Positions 12,493-14,645 of a stretch of 14,645 nt of DNA are shown here, one piece after another. Position 1 is the stretch's first letter. Every line of letters starts with the position of its first letter. Source of the DNA: WHTB01 sp050699035 (GTDB lineage Bacteria; Actinomycetota; Actinomycetes; Propionibacteriales; Nocardioidaceae); the NCBI GenBank assembly GCA_050699035.1, contig JBOHDE010000085.1, positions 1-14,645 of the forward strand. Reading direction: 5' to 3'. Below the pieces are notes generated by a model that was given only the letters and a program-made list of their open reading frames with translations, did not search any database and was not told where the DNA came from. Both the position numbers and the translations under genes were made by a program.

Positions 12493-14520
12493 ATGACGAC
12501 TCCGTACCCGCACCTGCTCGAGCCGCTCGACCTCGGCTTCACCACGCTGCGCAACCGCGTCATCATGGGCTCGATGCACACCGGCCTCGAAGACCGGAGC
12601 AAGCACTTCCCCGAGCTCGCCGCCTACTTCGCCGAGCGCGCTCGCGGCGGCGTCGGGCTGATGATCACCGGCGGGTTCTCGCCCAACCTGACCGGCTGGC
12701 TGCTGCCGTTCGGCTCCGTCCTCAGCACTCACCGCGGTGCCCGCAAGCACGTCCAGATCACCGACGCCGTCCACGCCGAGGGCGGCAAGATCGCGCTGCA
12801 GATCCTGCACGCGGGGCGGTACGGCTACCACCCGATGATCGGGTCGGCGTCCAAGGTCAAGTCGCCGATCACCCCGTTTCGCCCGCGGGCGTTGACAACC
12901 CGGGAGGTCCGCTCCACCGTCGACGACTACGCGCGGTGCGCCGAGCTGGCCCGCGAGGCCGGGTACGACGGGGTCGAGGTGATGGGGTCGGAGGGCTACC
13001 TGGTCAACCAGTTCCTGGCCGAGCGGACCAACCGTCGCACCGACGAGTACGGCGGCACCGCCGCCAACCGCCGTCGGTTCCCCGTCGAGGTCGTGCGGGC
13101 CATCCGGCAGCGGGTCGGCCCGGACTTCGTCCTCGTCTACCGGATCTCGCTGCTCGACCTGGTCGAGGGCGGTCAGTCGTGGGACGAGGTCGTCGCCTTG
13201 GCCCAGGAGCTCGAGGCGGCCGGCGTCACACTGTTCAACACCGGGATCGGCTGGCACGAGGCCCGAGTCCCGACCATCATCACGTCGGTTCCGCGTGGGG
13301 CGTTCACCTGGGTCACCGCCAAGCTGCGGGCCGCAGTGACGGTCCCGGTGGCGGCGTCGAACCGGATCAACACCCCCGACCTGGCCGAGGACCTGCTGGC
13401 CCGCGGCGACGCCGACCTGGTGTCGATGGCGCGGCCGCTGCTCGCCGACCCGGACTTCGTCGCGAAGGCACAGCAGGGGCGCAGCGACGAGATCAACACC
13501 TGCATCGCCTGCAACCAGGCCTGCCTCGACCACACGTTCGTCAACCAGCGGGCCAGCTGCCTGCTCAACCCGCGAGCCTGCCGCGAGACCGAGCTCGTCC
13601 TGCTTCCGGTCCCGCGTACCCGACGCAAGAAGGTCGCCGTCGTCGGGGCGGGGCCGGCCGGGCTCTCGTGCGCCGTGTCGCTGGCCGAGCGCGGCCACCG
13701 GGTCGACCTGTTCGAGGCGAGCGACCGGATCGGCGGCCAGTTCACGATGGCCGCCCGCGTCCCCGGCAAGGCGGAGTTCCACGAGACGCTCCGCTACTAC
13801 CGGCGCCGGCTCGAGGTCACCGGCGTCACCGTGCACCTGTCCACGTCGGCGACCCCGCAACGGCTCCGCGAGGCCGGGTACGACGACGTCGTGGTCGCGA
13901 CCGGTGTCGTCCCCCGGGTGCCCGACATCGACGGCGTCGACCACCCGAAGGCGGTGTCGTACGTCGACGTGCTCCGAGGCGTGGTCGAGGTCGGTGAGCG
14001 GGTCGCGGTGGTCGGCGCGGGTGGCATCGGGTTCGACGTGTCGCGGTTCCTGGTCGACGACGGTGCGGCCGATCTCGAGTCGTGGCTGCGGCATTGGGGC
14101 GTCACCGACCCGGCCGAGGCCCGGGCCGGGCTGGGTGACCGCAAGCCGGCGACACCGCCACGATCCGTCCAGCTCTTGCAGCGCAAGACGTCCCGGGTGG
14201 GCGCCGGCCTCGGCAAGACGTCGGGATGGGTGCACCGGGCCGAGCTCAGGGACGCGCGCGTGGTGATGACTCCCGGCGTGACGTACCACCGGATCGACGA
14301 CGACGGGCTGCATATCTCCGTGGGCGACGACCCCGCGGTGCAGACGCTCGACGTCGACCACGTCGTCTTGTGCGCAGGACAGGAGTCCGAGCGCTCACTC
14401 GCCGACGCGCTGGTCGCCGACGGTGTCACCGTGCACGTGATCGGCGGCGCCGACGTGGCCGTCGAGCTCGACGCCAAGCGAGCCATCAAGCAGGGGACGG
14501 AGCTGGCCGCCCGGCTCTGA
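12493..14520 (+). CDS. fadH: 2,4-dienoyl-CoA reductase, FadH type
   Basis: A 675-residue iron-sulfur flavoenzyme of the old-yellow-enzyme/FadH family, needed to degrade unsaturated fatty acids: it reduces 2,4-dienoyl-CoA with NADPH. The N-terminal FMN-binding TIM barrel (about 1-335) has Y169 in SEGYLVNQF and H255 in GIGWHEAR, matching the catalytic Tyr166 and His252 of E. coli FadH with an offset of three. The 4Fe-4S cysteines C337, C340, C344 and C356 (in CIACNQACLD and ASCLLNPRAC) keep the same offset. The C-terminal half has a FAD motif GAGPAG (385-390) and an NAD(P) motif GAGGIG (508-513). Length matches E. coli FadH (about 672). The ATG at 12493 has AAGGGAA upstream. It is divergent from mcr and convergent with the gene at the right edge. 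A related enone or trimethylamine-dehydrogenase-like reductase is a less likely alternative. Confidence 0.95.
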   Translation: MTTPYPHLLEPLDLGFTTLRNRVIMGSMHTGLEDRSKHFPELAAYFAERARGGVGLMITGGFSPNLTGWLLPFGSVLSTHRGARKHVQITDAVHAEGGKIALQILHAGRYGYHPMIGSASKVKSPITPFRPRALTTREVRSTVDDYARCAELAREAGYDGVEVMGSEGYLVNQFLAERTNRRTDEYGGTAANRRRFPVEVVRAIRQRVGPDFVLVYRISLLDLVEGGQSWDEVVALAQELEAAGVTLFNTGIGWHEARVPTIITSVPRGAFTWVTAKLRAAVTVPVAASNRINTPDLAEDLLARGDADLVSMARPLLADPDFVAKAQQGRSDEINTCIACNQACLDHTFVNQRASCLLNPRACRETELVLLPVPRTRRKKVAVVGAGPAGLSCAVSLAERGHRVDLFEASDRIGGQFTMAARVPGKAEFHETLRYYRRRLEVTGVTVHLSTSATPQRLREAGYDDVVVATGVVPRVPDIDGVDHPKAVSYVDVLRGVVEVGERVAVVGAGGIGFDVSRFLVDDGAADLESWLRHWGVTDPAEARAGLGDRKPATPPRSVQLLQRKTSRVGAGLGKTSGWVHRAELRDARVVMTPGVTYHRIDDDGLHISVGDDPAVQTLDVDHVVLCAGQESERSLADALVADGVTVHVIGGADVAVELDAKRAIKQGTELAARL

Positions 14521-14528
14521 CCAAAGGG

Positions 14529-14645
14529 TCAGTGCTCGACGAGTCCCGGGCCGGGCGGCGTCGGGTCCGTGGTCGGCTGCTCCGGAGTCGGCGTGGGCTC
14601 CTCAGGCGTCGGCTCGACCGGCGACGGCTCGACCGGCGACGGCTC
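14529..14645 (-). CDS. C-terminal fragment of a Pro/Glu/Thr-rich protein (partial)
   Basis: The last 38 codons of a minus-strand gene cut by the window edge, ending in TGA at 14529-14531. The visible part is a low-complexity tail built from VEPSP-like and PTPEEP-like units, ending PPGPGLVEH. Such tails are common as extracellular spacers or disordered ends of actinobacterial surface proteins and kinases. No domain is visible, so no function can be given. It converges on fadH with eight bases between stop codons. Confidence 0.65.
   Translation of the reverse strand, partial: EPSPVEPSPVEPTPEEPTPTPEQPTTDPTPPGPGLVEH
14611..14645. repeat. 15-bp tandem repeat in the edge gene
   Basis: GGCTCGACCGGCGAC occurs twice head to tail (14611-14625, 14626-14640), with a third copy beginning at 14641 and cut by the edge. 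The unit is five codons long and encodes the repeating EPSPV segment of the minus-strand protein. Confidence 0.85.

Noticed and set aside
12412..14361. A 649-codon open frame on the minus strand opposite fadH, and a 681-codon plus-strand frame starting at 11952.
   Set aside because: Both overlap fadH, whose catalytic and cluster residues are complete. Their Arg/Gly/Ala/Pro-rich translations show no family motifs, as expected for alternative frames in GC-rich DNA.

Overview
The window is GC-rich, tightly packed bacterial chromosome and looks like an actinomycete. The evidence is an MPT70/MPT83-type fasciclin lipoprotein, a mycobacterial-type alpha-methylacyl-CoA racemase, an actinobacterial FadA/FadB pair, GTG starts, and several promoters whose -10 box lies only 6-7 bases from the start codon, as in leaderless actinobacterial mRNAs. 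A Nocardioidaceae-like genus is my guess; the window holds no rRNA or other marker to settle it. I saw no tRNA, rRNA, CRISPR array, transposase or phage gene.

Layout. On the minus strand, from left: an acyl-CoA dehydrogenase of ACAD10/11-like type (55-1272); a two-gene unit of a membrane-anchored molybdopterin oxidoreductase (2074-3729) and a fasciclin lipoprotein (1378-2040); then fadA (6003-7214) followed by fadB (3781-5970). A 504-bp gap rich in palindromes (7215-7718) separates fadA from a divergent MerR-family regulator (7719-8450, plus). A PQQ-propeller lipoprotein (8465-9685, minus) converges on the regulator. Next comes a second minus-strand operon: alpha-methylacyl-CoA racemase (10968-12104) followed by an acyl-CoA dehydrogenase (9799-10944). 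A 388-bp gap (12105-12492) separates it from the divergent fadH (2,4-dienoyl-CoA reductase, 12493-14520). The right edge holds the proline-rich C-terminus of an unknown minus-strand gene.

How it fits together. Racemase, acyl-CoA dehydrogenase, hydratase/3-hydroxyacyl-CoA dehydrogenase, thiolase and dienoyl-CoA reductase together make an almost complete beta-oxidation set for methyl-branched and unsaturated acyl-CoAs. The best regulatory signal is a nearly identical promoter/operator block in front of both fadA and the racemase gene, about 4.9 kb apart. Each has a TTGAC-type -35, a 19-bp spacer carrying TGACA-N7-TGTCA, a CACAAT -10, and 7 bases to the ATG. A 19-bp spacer with a dyad inside it is typical of MerR-family targets, and a MerR gene lies divergently beside fadA, so I infer that this regulator controls both operons.

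The most unexplained DNA is the fadA-merR gap. It carries two inverted copies of a 51-bp module (about 78% identical without gaps), each itself a nested palindrome bounded by GTCGCGTGTCA and its complement, with a third imperfect dyad between them. A divergent gap needs no terminator, so these structures call for another explanation: operator array, structured RNA or fold-back mobile element.
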